NCBI GenBank assembly: GCA_024516035.1
Contig: CM044965.1
Location: forward strand, 2,891,146 to 2,955,145
Source of the DNA: Bactericera cockerelli
Lineage: Eukaryota; Arthropoda; Insecta; Hemiptera; Triozidae
Direction of reading: 5' to 3'
DNA: 64,000 bases
Made by a program: the position numbers and the translations under genes. Below the pieces are notes generated by a model. That model was not told the origin of the DNA. It made no database searches and worked only from the letters and a program-made list of their open reading frames with translations. This document shows, one piece after another, positions 32,907-41,850 of the stretch; the first letter of the stretch is position 1; each line of letters starts with the position of its first letter.

Positions 32907-33382
32907 AGGGTGTCCTCGCTTTGTTTATCGAAATTTTCAGAATCAATTCTAGCACAAATTCTATAAGACTAAAATAATCTTGTGTAATTTTTTGAGAAAT
33001 TAATGATCACCTAGAAAAAAAGTTTTCATAGGAACAATAAACTTGAACCTGAAAATTATGAATATGAAAAAAAATCATATTTGCTTTTTCCGTAAAAATA
33101 AAAATTGTTCTCATCTTCTTGTGTATAAATATTATTATTGTGTTACTTCCCCAATAAATACCTAATACCTAACATTTTGTACCTATTTGCAATCAAAACT
33201 GAGTTATTATTTTGTTCATATCTCCGTTCGACGGCATTTTAGGAAAATTAACTGAGATTAATTTAGTCTGTGAATATTCATTTAGTCCCCTAGAATTGAT
33301 TCTAATATTTTCAATAACAAAAAACTGAGATCTTGTATAAAACTCAGAATTTGTCTTGCATACTTCTCTGGGTGACCGTGTA
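32907..33382. mobile_element. Mariner-like MITE, diverged ends
   Basis: The left TATACAGGGTGTCCT and right GGGTGACCGTGTATA are imperfect inverse ends. AGAATCAATTCTAG (left interior) is the inverse of CTAGAATTGATTCT (right interior). The 116-residue minus frame at 33193-33543 crosses its right end and is therefore not a host gene. Confidence 0.6.
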
Positions 33383-33665
33383 TAGTATACTATAAGCGTG
33401 TATAGTATATACCTACGTATACTATACATAATTAGTACATTATATACTATGGAATAAGTGTGGAGATTATCCAGCATGGGTGGAGAGGAGACGTAGGTGC
33501 TTAAGGTCTTTGTGTTGCTAAGATGTCCAAGATACAGTGACACATAGAACCATGTCGGAATATAATGAGACTCTCTCTATGATTAAGTGAGATTGAATAG
33601 GGTTGTATGTCAGTAGGTTAAGAGAAATTGAAAGCAGTGTATGTAATAATTGTATTTTTTTAAAT
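33383..33665. other. No gene; TATAGTATAC palindromes
   Basis: GTGTATAGTATACTATA and GTATACTATACATA form small self-complementary stretches around 33378-33432. Confidence 0.45.
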
Positions 33666-33800
33666 GAGTGTTTCACAGCCGTTTTTATTTCGTAGCCATG
33701 AAACAGGAGCTACTGTAGACGCTTGTGGTCTATGTTGTAGCCTGCCCATCCCGTAGTATGCCTCCCCTCTGATGGGCGAGAAGTGACACAATACTTTCTT
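33666..33800 (-). mobile_element. SINE family D, 3' part, minus
   Basis: Minus strand: GTGTCACTTCTCGCCCATCA, GAGGGGAGGCATACTACGGG, ATGGGCAGGCTACAACATAG and CTACGAAATAAAAACGGCTG. It ends in GTGAAACACTCAT. Confidence 0.8.
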
Positions 33801-34258
33801 TGCTATGTAATGAGACTTTTAAGTCCTATTCGAGTAGCATAAACAAGGCAATTCTATTCCATTTCTTTTGTAATTTGTAATTCATTTGCATTAATTTTAA
33901 TTTGCATTAATTTCTACATAATAGGTATAATAGGTAACATTGGTAACATATATTTGATGCGACTACCCCACACTAAGGAGATACAGTCCTCTTGTTTTGT
34001 GGGTACATTTCTATATTATGTAGGATGTGAATTAATTTTTTCGCATGGTTTTATATTTCTCGCATACGAAGTGTTTAAAGCATGTGCTGGAAACATGTGT
34101 TACCCAAGTGTTTGTGTACAAACATTGTTTATATGTTGCGAATTCTCATGTTAGGAGTTCTCGTTTAGGATAGTTTTTTGTTGCTATTTGTGTGCTTGTT
34201 GAACAACTGTCGGTGTAAGTGTTCTTAGTGTTCCTCTCAGCGGCAGGCTTACTTTTTC
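33801..34258. other. No gene recognised
   Basis: A 66-residue frame at 33954-34154 has cysteines but no recognisable family or splice context. Confidence 0.35.
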
Positions 34259-34435
34259 AAACCGACCTCAGTAGCTTCATCGATAAGGCGGTGGACTTGT
34301 AACCTGGAGGTCGCTGGTTCAAGTCCCGGTTTCAGCGTAGATTTAGTAAAGCGAGTTTGAGTATAGTTGTGATATCACAAAAGTGATTAACACAAATATG
34401 ATAACTTATTGATAATTTTTTAACTCTCAGTTGAT
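34259..34435 (+). mobile_element. SINE family A, plus, full length
   Basis: From ACCGACCTCAGTAGCTTCAT through GGTTCAAGTCCCGGTTTCAG, AGTAAAGCGAGTTTGAGTAT and ATGATAACTTATTGATAATT to the CTCAGTTGATATAAAGT end. This is the best reference copy of the family. Confidence 0.85.
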
Positions 34436-34439
34436 ATAA

Positions 34440-34620
34440 AGTGGAAGAGATTGCCACAGGCAATTACCCCGCCCTTTAGGTAGGACATTAGCTTTATTCT
34501 CTTTTTTTCTTGTTTCATTGTTCAATCAATTTTTTTTATATAATTGCATTGTATTTTACTGTATACTGTATTTTACTTTGTCTTACCTAATAAAGCATAA
34601 TATAAAAAACGTCGCTTTAA
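34440..34620 (+). mobile_element. LINE 3'-tail family L, plus
   Basis: GGAAGAGATTGCCACAGGCA, ATTACCCCGCCCTTTAGGTA and a T-rich 3' UTR-like run end in CTAATAAAGCATAATATAAA. The AATAAA near the end suits the 3' end of a non-LTR retroelement. Confidence 0.65.
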
Positions 34621-35127
34621 CTCTCCTGAAAAACTGCCTTGTCTGAAAGCTCCATGGTCCAAAAGTCTCGAATGCCAATGGTTGGAAAATATAATTCTGA
34701 CTTTGAATGAAGCTTAGATTTGTACGAAATATTTATGTTAGGTAGTACATAATATATTGTATGCTATGTATTTATGTTAGGTAGTACATATTGTATGTTA
34801 TGTATGTATGTTATGTATTTATGTAGTACATATTGTAATATGATTTAGATGCCACATGTGAAGACTGAAGAGCATGTGTGAGGAGTAATGCAGTTGCTGC
34901 ATTGAGATTAACAATATTTGTTTCTTGTTTTATGTACATGTGTCATTTGTCTTGAGTTTACATATACATTATTATTATAAATAAATAAATAAACCTTTAT
35001 TTGGAACAGAAATAATACATACATCAAAATAAATACATATATCAGAACAACTGGTTCCAATTCAGCTTATTTGCTGAGGTACTTATTATTATTAAATATA
35101 AATATTATATTATTATTATTAAATTCT
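34621..35127. other. No gene; small tandem TTAGGTAGTACATA
   Basis: ATGTTAGGTAGTACATATTG recurs two to three times at 34735-34830. The remainder is unassigned. Confidence 0.45.
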
Positions 35128-35525
35128 TTATTAGATAATAAGACATATGTGTACAGTACAAATAATAATAATAATATCTTAATATATAAATATCAAAGTC
35201 ACTGACTGACTGACGGACTGATCATCACTGTTTCTCCGAACTGGTAAGTCCTAGGAAGCTGAAATTTGACAAAGCTGTAGGTAGCTTTGTCTTATAGTCT
35301 AGATGTGCAATATGACGGGATTTTTCGAAATTCCCACTACAACACCTGCCATTGGCGAAAAAGGACTTTTTGCTTTCACGGCCATGCCTCGGCCCGCACA
35401 GCGGGCGACATCCCGCTAGTATACAGTAAAAATGAAAAATAATAGAAAAATATGTATAGAAACATGTGTCCTAACTTTAAGGGCGGGGTTATTGCCTATG
35501 GCAATCTCTTCAACCCAATCTCTAT
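35128..35525 (-). mobile_element. LINE tail L split by a Helitron-like element
   Basis: ATTCTTTATTAGATAATAAG and ATATGTGTACAGTACAAATA (35128-35178), and after the insert ATACAGTAAAAATGAAAAAT through GTCCTAACTTTAAGGGCGGG and TGGCAATCTCTTCAACCCAA (to about 35520). The order matches 62355-62535, which lacks the insert. Confidence 0.7.
35179..35419 (+). mobile_element. Helitron/Helentron-like non-autonomous element
   Basis: The left end TATATAAATATCAAAGTCAC is followed by CTGACTGACTGACGG and a GCTGAAATTTGACAAAG phrase. The right end has a CCCGCACAGCGGGCGACATC hairpin and terminates in CTAGT. This layout is that of the non-autonomous Helitron-like elements common in arthropods; no target duplication is expected. 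Confidence 0.65.
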
Positions 35526-35596
35526 TTTAGTTAGCCCAATTTTCGTCAGTTTGAAATACATTATTAACCGGGTTCGATTCCCGCCTCGTGTTTCAG

Positions 35597-35722
35597 TCCC
35601 AGCCGAGCGAGCAGCAGCAGCAGGCGAGGCAACAGCAACAGCTCCAGTTCTGGGCCACAGCCAACCAGAACATGTTGGCCAACCTAAGACTTCCCGTCCC
35701 TCCCGGCGCCTTCTTTAGCCAG
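35597..35722 (+). CDS. Internal exon, glutamine-rich, 42 codons
   Basis: A TTTCAG acceptor precedes the exon and GTGAGT follows it. The 126-bp exon is open in phase 0 and reads S-Q-P-S-E, a Q/A/R-rich run, QFWATANQNMLANLRL and PVPPGAFFSQ. The product looks like part of a nuclear or regulatory protein with a glutamine tract, but I do not recognise the family. Codon use is GC-rich and unlike the surrounding DNA, as expected for real coding sequence. The last 52 bases plus the donor are repeated fifteen times downstream (35886-37160). No partner exon was identified with certainty, so the gene is partial. Confidence 0.7.
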
Positions 35723-35885
35723 GTGAGTGACAAAGAGCCTGATTTAAGGGGGTCTAGGGGGGAGTAGAAAGCTGAAAGTTATATCAAAAGATAGAGGAGC
35801 TCAATACGCATCTTTTGACTACCCACAATCGAACCTAGGACCTTTCGTTGCGACGCTAGAGCAAAATCTGCCTTATTTAGATAGA
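35723..35885. other. Intron sequence after the exon
   Basis: Single-copy spacer after the GTGAGT donor, with no repeat of the exon. TACCCACAATCGAACCTAGG resembles an inverted B-box but there is too little to call a SINE. Confidence 0.4.
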
Positions 35886-37160
35886 CACAGCCAACCAGAA
35901 CATGTTAGCCAACCTAAGACTTCCCGTCCCTCCCGGCGCCTTCTTTAGCCAGGTGAGTGACAAATAAGCCGTATTTTTCTTTCATGTTGGCCAACCTAAG
36001 ACTTCCCGTCCCTCCCGGCGCCTTCTTTAGCCAGGTGAGTGACAAATAAGCCGTATTTTTCTTTCATGTTAGCCAACCTAAGACTTCCCGTCCCTCCCGG
36101 CGCCTTCTTTAGCCAGGTGAGTGACAAAAATAAGCCGTATTTTTTTTAGAACATGTTAGCCAACCTAAGACTTCCCGTCCCTCCCGGCGCCTTCTTTAGC
36201 CAGGTGAGTGACAAATGAAAGCCGTATTTTTTTTTAGAACATGTTGGCCAACCTAAGACTTCCCGTGCCTCCCGGCGCTTTCTTTAGCCAGGTGAGTGAC
36301 AAATAAGCCGTATTTTTCTTTCATGTTGGCCAACCTAAGACTTCCCGTCCCTCCCGGCGCTTTCTTTAGCCAGGTAAGTGACAAATAAGCCGTATTTTTT
36401 TTCATGTTAGCCAACCTAAGACTTCCCGTCCCTCCCGGCGCCTTCTTTAGCCAGGTGAGTGACACATAAGCCGTATTTTTTTTAGAACATGTTAGCCAAC
36501 CTAAGACTTCCCGTCCCTCCCGGCGCCTCCTTTAGCCAGGTGAGTGACAGATAAGCCGTATTTTTCTTTCATGTTGGCCAACCTAAGACTTCCCGTCCCT
36601 CCCGGCGCCTTCTTTAGCCAGGTAAGTGACAGATAAGCCGTATTTTTCTTTCATGTTGGCCAACCTAAGACTTCCCGTCCCTCCCGGCGCCTTCTTTAGC
36701 CAGGTGAGTGACACATAAGCCGTGTTTTTTTTAGAACATGTTAGCCAACCTAAGACTTCCCGTCCCTCCCGGCGCCTTCTTTAGCCAGGTGAGTGACACA
36801 TAAGCCGTATTTTTTTTAGAACATGTTAGCCAACCTAAGACTTCCCGTCCCTCCCGGCGCCTTCTTTAGCCAGGTGAGTGACACATAAGCCGTGTTTTTT
36901 TTTAGAACATGTTAGCCAACCTAAGACTTCCCGTCCCTCCCGGCGCCTTCTTTAGCCAGGTGAGTGACACATAAGCCGTGTTTTTTTTAGAACATGTTAG
37001 CTAACCTAAGACTTCCCGTCCCTCCCGGCGCCTTCTTTAGCCAGGTGAGTGACAAATAAGCCGGATTTTTTCTTTCATGTTGGCTAACCTGAGACTTCCC
37101 GTGCCTCCCGGCGCCTTCTTTAGCCAGGTGAGTGACGAATAAGCCGTGTTTTTTTTTTTA
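35886..37160 (+). repeat. Array of 15 exon-tail plus splice-donor units
   Basis: Each unit of 81-88 bp contains CATGTTRGCCAACCTAAGAC, TTCCCGTCCCTCCCGGCGCC, TTCTTTAGCCAG and a GTGAGT or GTAAGT donor, then GCCGTATTTTT. Unit starts are at 35901, 35983, 36065, 36152, 36240, 36322, 36403, 36488, 36570, 36652, 36737, 36822, 36908, 36993 and 37076. Every unit keeps an intact donor and an intact 17-18 codon frame. Units preceded by TTTTTTTTAG/AAC also have an acceptor, which would define a 54-nt phase-0 mini-exon reading NMLANLRLPVPPGAFFSQ. The other linker type ends TTTCTTTC with no AG. The minus-strand frames across this region are by-products. Confidence 0.9.
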
Positions 37161-37182
37161 CATATATGTCTACACTGGAGAA

Positions 37183-37319
37183 GTTGAAGAAGACCTAAGA
37201 GAGAAAAACTGGAGAAAAGAGGACGCACTAAATAGAAAGATTTGGAAGGAAATGATTCATGGAACAAATGCCGACCCCAAGTAGGTTTGGGAAAAGGCAA
37301 AGTGAAAGAAGAAGAAGAA
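37183..37319 (+). mobile_element. 5'-truncated non-LTR retrotransposon end
   Basis: The frame VEEDLREKNWRKEDALNRKI followed by WKEMIHGTNADPK and a stop resembles the C-terminal end of a LINE reverse transcriptase ORF. The (GAA)n tail follows. ATATGTCTACACTGGAGA is duplicated on both sides (about 37164-37181 and 37320-37338), the mark of target-primed insertion. Confidence 0.75.
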
Positions 37320-37429
37320 GATATGTCTACACTGGAGATGAGGCTGCAAGTATTACTACCTACAGCCATAATCCCCAGCATTAACTGACAATTATACCGT
37401 ATACTTTTTTTTTTTTTCTTTCTAACCAA

Positions 37430-37570
37430 GGTGGATGCAACTGGAATAAAATGAACCAAACTGGAAGCAAGTCATTTTTCTTTTGGAAGAGTAAATTTTT
37501 CCTCTTCCTTCTTCCAGTTTGGTTAACCAAAATGGAAGTAGAAAATTCTTGCTTCCAGTTGTTTTATAGG
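37430..37570. repeat. Palindromic AACTGGAAGCAAG element
   Basis: CAAACTGGAAGCAAG is inverted as CTTGCTTCCAGTTG, and CCTTCTTCCAGTTTGG is a further inverse copy. Probably a small MITE-like palindrome. Confidence 0.5.
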
Positions 37571-37689
37571 TGAAGTCCATTGTTTAGCTTTAAAAGTACC
37601 GAAACGCATTCTTCTTTCACGAATGTGGTGAAGTTGACCTTGCAATGAAATGGAAATATTTGGAAATATCGAACCTAGAAGAAAAAAAT

Positions 37690-38565
37690 TATCTAAAAGA
37701 AAAATTCTTGATCTACGTAGAATTCCTTATTGAGTTCTACCCTTTAGGTGCTCATATTGTCAGTTGTCTCGCTAAATCTACTCTTTTCTTGATCTACGCA
37801 GAATTCCATATTGAGTTCTACCCTTTAGGTGCTCATATTGTCAGTTGTCTCGCTAAATCTACTCTTTTCTTGATCTACGTAGAATTCCTTATTGAGGTCT
37901 ACCATTTTATTTTCCATGTTAGGTGCTCATATTGTCAGCAGCCTCACTTAATCTACCCTTTTCTTGATGATCTACGTAGAATTCCATATTGAATTCTACC
38001 CTTTAGGTGCTCATATTGTCAGTTGTCTCGCTAAATCTACCCTTTTCTTGATCTACGTAGAATTCCATATTGAATTCTACCCTTTAGGTGCTCATATTGT
38101 CAGTTGTCTCGCTAAATCTACCCTTTTCTTGATCTACGTAGAATTCCATATTGAATTCTACCCTTTAGGTGCTCATATTGTCAGTTGTCTCGCTAAATCT
38201 ACCCTTTTCTTGATCTACGTAGAATTCCATATTGAATTCTACCCTTTAGGTGCTCATATTGTCAGTTGTCTCGCTAAATCTACCCTTTTCTTGATCTACG
38301 TAGAATTCCATATTGAATTCTACCCTTTAGGTGCTCATATTGTCAGTTGTCTCGCTAAATCTACCCTTTTCTTGATCTACGTAGAATTCCATATTGAATT
38401 CTACCCTTTAGGTGCTCATATTGTCAGTTGTCTCGCTAAATCTACCCTTTTCTTGATCTACGTAGAATTCCATATTGAATTCTACCCTTTAGGTGCTCAT
38501 ATTGTCAGTTGTCTCGCTAAATCTACCCTTTTCTTGATCTACGTAGAATTCCTTATTGAGTGCTA
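37690..38565. repeat. 81-bp satellite, about 11 units
   Basis: The unit is TTGATCTACGTAGAATTCCA, TATTGAATTCTACCCTTTAG, GTGCTCATATTGTCAGTTGT, CTCGCTAAATCTACCCTTTT C. Since 81 is divisible by three, a stop-free plus frame runs through it (27 residues per unit, IYVEFHIEFYPLGAHIVSCL...). An altered unit with an insertion near 37900-37970 separates the first three units from the eight nearly identical ones. No sign that it is translated. Confidence 0.93.
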
Positions 38566-39261
38566 CCCTTTCAGTTTTCGTCCTATTTATATTGTCAACA
38601 CAGTCTCGTTAAGACATTCTCGTACATAGGTCATTGAAACTAAACAGGGTTATTGTGACGACGAGCATAAGACATTCCATGTACAGGGTGTTGATAGAAC
38701 TGATTCAGCTCTGAGGATTGTTGAGAACTGAAGAACCTAAAGAGTAGAATCTCCGTGTAATATGTCCATGCAGTTAAAAGCGACGTTAAACCCATTTTTT
38801 TTTTTTTTTTTTAAAGAGCAGAATCTTGATTTTTTTCTTTGTAACATAATTAAAATAACAACTATCTACAATCACATCCACTTTCAAAAGAAATTCTTGC
38901 GAAAACAAAAGTTTGACCCACTTAACACAATAAAAAAAAACATTGAAAAATAGAAGAAAAAAATGTTTAATGAAAATTAAATCATTAGAAAAAAGTTTTC
39001 GTGTGAAAGTGTTCATTGCAGAAACTTCCAAATTGTATTCGCAATCAGAAACTTTTCATTGTTCTGTGTTTGTATTTTGTTTTATTTTTCTTTCAATTAC
39101 TGTTCGTATTATTCGCTCTTAATTTGTTTCTAATCTTCCTATACTCCTTGCTTTATACTGAATTTTGTGTGTTTTATTTTGTTTTATTTTTTTTTTTTCA
39201 ATTACTGTTCGTATTATTCGCTCTAAATTTGTTTCTAATCTTCTTATATCTCTTTGCTTTA
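38566..39261. other. No gene; SINE tail and a small tandem repeat
   Basis: AGTTAAAAGCGACGTTAAAC followed by a T run (38773-38812) is a SINE-like tail. TTTCAATTACTGTTCGTATT with ATTCGCTCTWAATTTGTTTC repeats twice at about 39090-39145 and 39195-39250. Confidence 0.5.
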
Positions 39262-39455
39262 TTGTTTAATAATAATAAGACTCTTTAGTGGAAGGTAACC
39301 ACCAGGCGAGGTTAATGCTTATAGCATTTTCTAGCCTTCTTATTTAATTTTCTTAAAGACTCAATTACACTCAGAGTCTTATTATTATGTGGTCGCATAC
39401 TCAACTTAACTATTCATTGGGTGGGATTCGAACCAACGGATCCTTACGCTACCTG
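39262..39455 (-). mobile_element. SINE family B, minus
   Basis: AATAATAAGACTCTTTAGTG, GAAGGTAACCACCAGGCGAG, TTATTATTATGTGGTCGCAT and GGTGGGATTCGAACCAACGG. Truncated within the head (ends near TACGCTACCTGGA). Confidence 0.8.
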
Positions 39456-39467
39456 GACACCTTTAGT

Positions 39468-40010
39468 AACACCCGGTATAAACGGACGAAATCGCTGAAG
39501 GGACTGTTGTAACTTGTAGCGTTCTGTTTTAACTACATATTGCGTCTTATTTAATGAGTTTGTGCTTTTCTACAGTAACACCCGGTATACAATGGAGGAA
39601 ATTATTGAATGGTCTGTTGTCAATAAGAACAAAATAATGAACATTTTTCGATTGAACAAAGGAACCATGGATTTCCTTCGATTTATCGAGATTTTCGATT
39701 TATCGGGATTATGCATTAGCGAGATTCTTCTGTATTGCGTCCTATTTCATTGCTGAAGGGTCTGTTGTAACTTGTGTCGTTCTGTTTTTAAATACGTATT
39801 GCGTCATATTTAGCGTGTTGGTGCTTCCTTGCTTTAGCAACACCCGGTATGAAATTGAGGAAATTGCTGAAAGGTCCGTTGTAACTTGTAGCGTTATGTT
39901 TTCAACTACATATTGCGTCTGATTGAACGTGTTTGTGTTTTTTAACTTGAGGAACACCCGGTATAAAATGGAGGAAATCGCTGAAGGGTCTGTTGTAATT
40001 TGTGCAAAAT
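39468..40010. repeat. Minisatellite with AACACCCGGTATA motif, 4-5 units
   Basis: AACACCCGGTATAMAATGGA, GGAAATCGCTGAAGGGTCTG, TTGTAACTTGTAGCGTTCTG and ACATATTGCGTC recur about every 115-125 bp. The unit at 39577-39755 is longer and diverged. Overlapping short frames are by-products. Confidence 0.8.
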
Positions 40011-40131
40011 TTTTAGCCGATGTGCTCATTTATTGAATGATTCTTCAATTAATAACTGTCCAAGGTTCTATTTATTTGTTTTTCTTCAAGACAACAGGAG
40101 GTCGGTGGTCAAGGTCAATACTTCGAGTCTC

Positions 40132-40332
40132 ATTCATGTACATCTAGTACAACTTCTCACTTTTCTGTTTATACTGATTAAAATAGAGAGGTTAGTTGAT
40201 GGCATGGATATTCAGAACTATTAACTATTACCTGCTGATGAGAGCAAATAAGCTCGAAACAGCTGTCCAGGTATGTTCTGAAATTCATGTACATCTAGTA
40301 CAACTTCTCACTTTTCTGTTTTGTACTGATAA
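40132..40332 (+). mobile_element. Retrozyme-like unit, 151-bp repeat
   Basis: ATTCATGTACATCTAGTACA and ACTTCTCACTTTTCTGTTT occur at 40132 and again at 40283, offset 151 bp, with a hammerhead ribozyme between. This is the layout of a monomer plus a partial second copy, as in small animal retrozymes or the pseudo-LTR of Penelope-like elements. No reverse transcriptase of the Penelope type is present nearby. Confidence 0.6.
40211..40282 (+). ncRNA. Type I hammerhead self-cleaving ribozyme
   Basis: All conserved core parts are present in order: CTGATGA (40235-40241), stem II GAGC/GCTC with an AAATAA loop (40242-40255), GAAA (40256-40259), a short stem III in ACAGCTGT, and the cleavage triplet GTC with the cut predicted between 40267 and 40268. 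Stem I closes with ACCTG (40230-40234) against CAGGT (40268-40272). After an internal loop, TTCAGAAC (40211-40218) pairs perfectly with GTTCTGAA (40275-40282). The short stem III fits the Penelope/retrozyme class, which may act as dimers. Confidence 0.85.
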
Positions 40333-40861
40333 CTGATTCATGGCTGAGGTTTCACTGATTGTGATACGAATCTTGTTATGAACCTGGTCGAGTTTTTTTT
40401 CTTCTCTAAAATTCCACCCGTTTCCATTTCCCAAGTCTACGAAATCCATTCTCAAAACTGCAAAAACCCTCTGAAACTCGAGGTCACAAAAAAATTAAGA
40501 AGGAATTTCATCCAACAGCCTCTCTAATTCCCTTTTTTTGCCTGTGACCCCCCCCCCCCTAAATCGAATAAATTTTTGTTCGAACAATTGAAATCGAACG
40601 AACGAACGGCCCATTCTTCTCTCTCGGAATCGCTTTGTGTCTATCGCACCGTCGACATTTTCCATTTGAGGAGTTGCCAAATAATGGGGGGGGGGGGGGA
40701 AAATAGTGGTGGGGGAGAGGGGGGGTAAGTAGGGGGGGGGTGTTGCAAAGTGTGTCGACACGGCTCATCTCGCAGGGTGCGGTGTGATAGTGGAGTTGAC
40801 ACAGTGGCGCCTCCAGTGGACAGGGGTTCAAAACTGTATTCACTTCACATCCCAGTCGCAG
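40333..40861. other. No gene; C and G homopolymers, G-quadruplex potential
   Basis: A C run of about 13 is at 40547-40559. G runs at about 40684-40742, with several separated tracts of five to fourteen G, could form quadruplexes on the plus strand. GAACGAACGAACGG lies between. Minus frames at 40495-40761 and 40559-40933 depend on these runs and are not supported. Confidence 0.55.
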
Positions 40862-41150
40862 ATCACTTAGCTCAGTAGTGAAGCACTTGCTTGTCATGCG
40901 GAAGGTGCCGGGTTCAACCCCCCAAGCAGACAAAATAATTGTATTCTAAATTTGGTTACAGTTGTTTGTAAGGGATATACCTTCCGGTGCGCTCGTGTTG
41001 ACCCATCACGTGAATGGTAAGTATTTTGTCACTTCTCGCCTATCAGAGTGAAGTTATACTACGGGGAGGACAAGCTACAACACAGAAGCGTGTACCGTAG
41101 CTCCCGTTTCATAGTTACGAAATGAAAAAAGGTGTGAAACACTCATCTTT
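40862..41150 (+). mobile_element. SINE family D (tRNA-Gly-like head), plus
   Basis: GATCACTTAGCTCAGTAGTG, AAGCACTTGCTTGTCATGCG and GGGTTCAACCC form the tRNA-like head. GGTTACAGTTGTTTGTAAGG, CCTTCCGGTGCGCTCGTGTT, GTCACTTCTCGCCTATCAGA and GGTGTGAAACACTCATCTTT form the body and end. It is a diverged full-length copy. Confidence 0.85.
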
Positions 41151-41219
41151 TTAACACCCTTCGCGTCTGACCATCAACTGTCCCCAGCACATCACTTTCA
41201 TTTAGTTTTAAATGTTTTA

Positions 41220-41850
41220 ATTTCCTCCACCCCTAGTTCAACTACCCCTCCCACCCCCCCCTAAAATCGGGTCCTCCCCCCACTCATCCCTCTTCCTTGT
41301 TTCTCATCCCTCTTTTCTCGTAATTTTCTCCTCCAATAGCCTATACCTTGATTAACTCTGCCGCCTCTCCCCTCGACACGCCTCTATCCCCCCTCTTCAA
41401 CAGTAGCAGTAGCTCCTTCTCATCCATCGTCTCTGCCTCTACTCGCTCGACCCCCCCCCCCCCCCCCCTATTCACTATCTCCTCCTTTCCCACCTTTTAC
41501 CCCTCCTCTCGCTCAGCCAACCCCCCATTTGCCTAAATCCCCTTCTCATCCGTACCTCCTCCCCCTATCTACCTCCTCCTTCCACCTGTACCCCTCCTCT
41601 CACTCAACCAATCCCCCATTTGCCTATATCCCTTTCATCGTACTTCTCCCCTCTGTCACTACCTCCTCCTTCGCTATCCCTTCGCCAATCTCCCTCCCCG
41701 CCCTCTTTCTCCTCACTCCCACCACCTCCTCCTCTTCCCCCATCTTCTCTCCCTCCCTTTGTCCCTCTCCCTCCCCATCTCCCTTCTCCCCTATCACCAA
41801 TCCGTCATTGCTAATAGTGCATCCATCACGGACACATCAGAGTGTCAGCT
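41220..41850. repeat. Pyrimidine-rich low-complexity tract
   Basis: About 600 bases of C/T-rich sequence with CTCCTCC, TCACTCAACCAA and CCCCATTTGCCTA phrases repeated (the last at 41523 and 41613). Proline/serine-rich frames here come from composition only. Confidence 0.75.

Noticed and set aside
33193..33543. 116-residue minus-strand protein
   Set aside because: It overlaps the right end of a mariner-like MITE and has no recognisable motif.
34259..34335. Functional tRNA-Thr gene
   Set aside because: It is the head of SINE A, present many times with a constant body.
36253..36465. Minus-strand frame with repeated SLTWLKKAPGGTGSLRLANM
   Set aside because: Antisense reading of the exon-tail array; the plus strand has the exon frame and splice donors.
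37645..38629. Plus-strand proteins of 115 and 221 residues
   Set aside because: They are the translation of the 81-bp satellite, in two frames because one unit carries an insertion.
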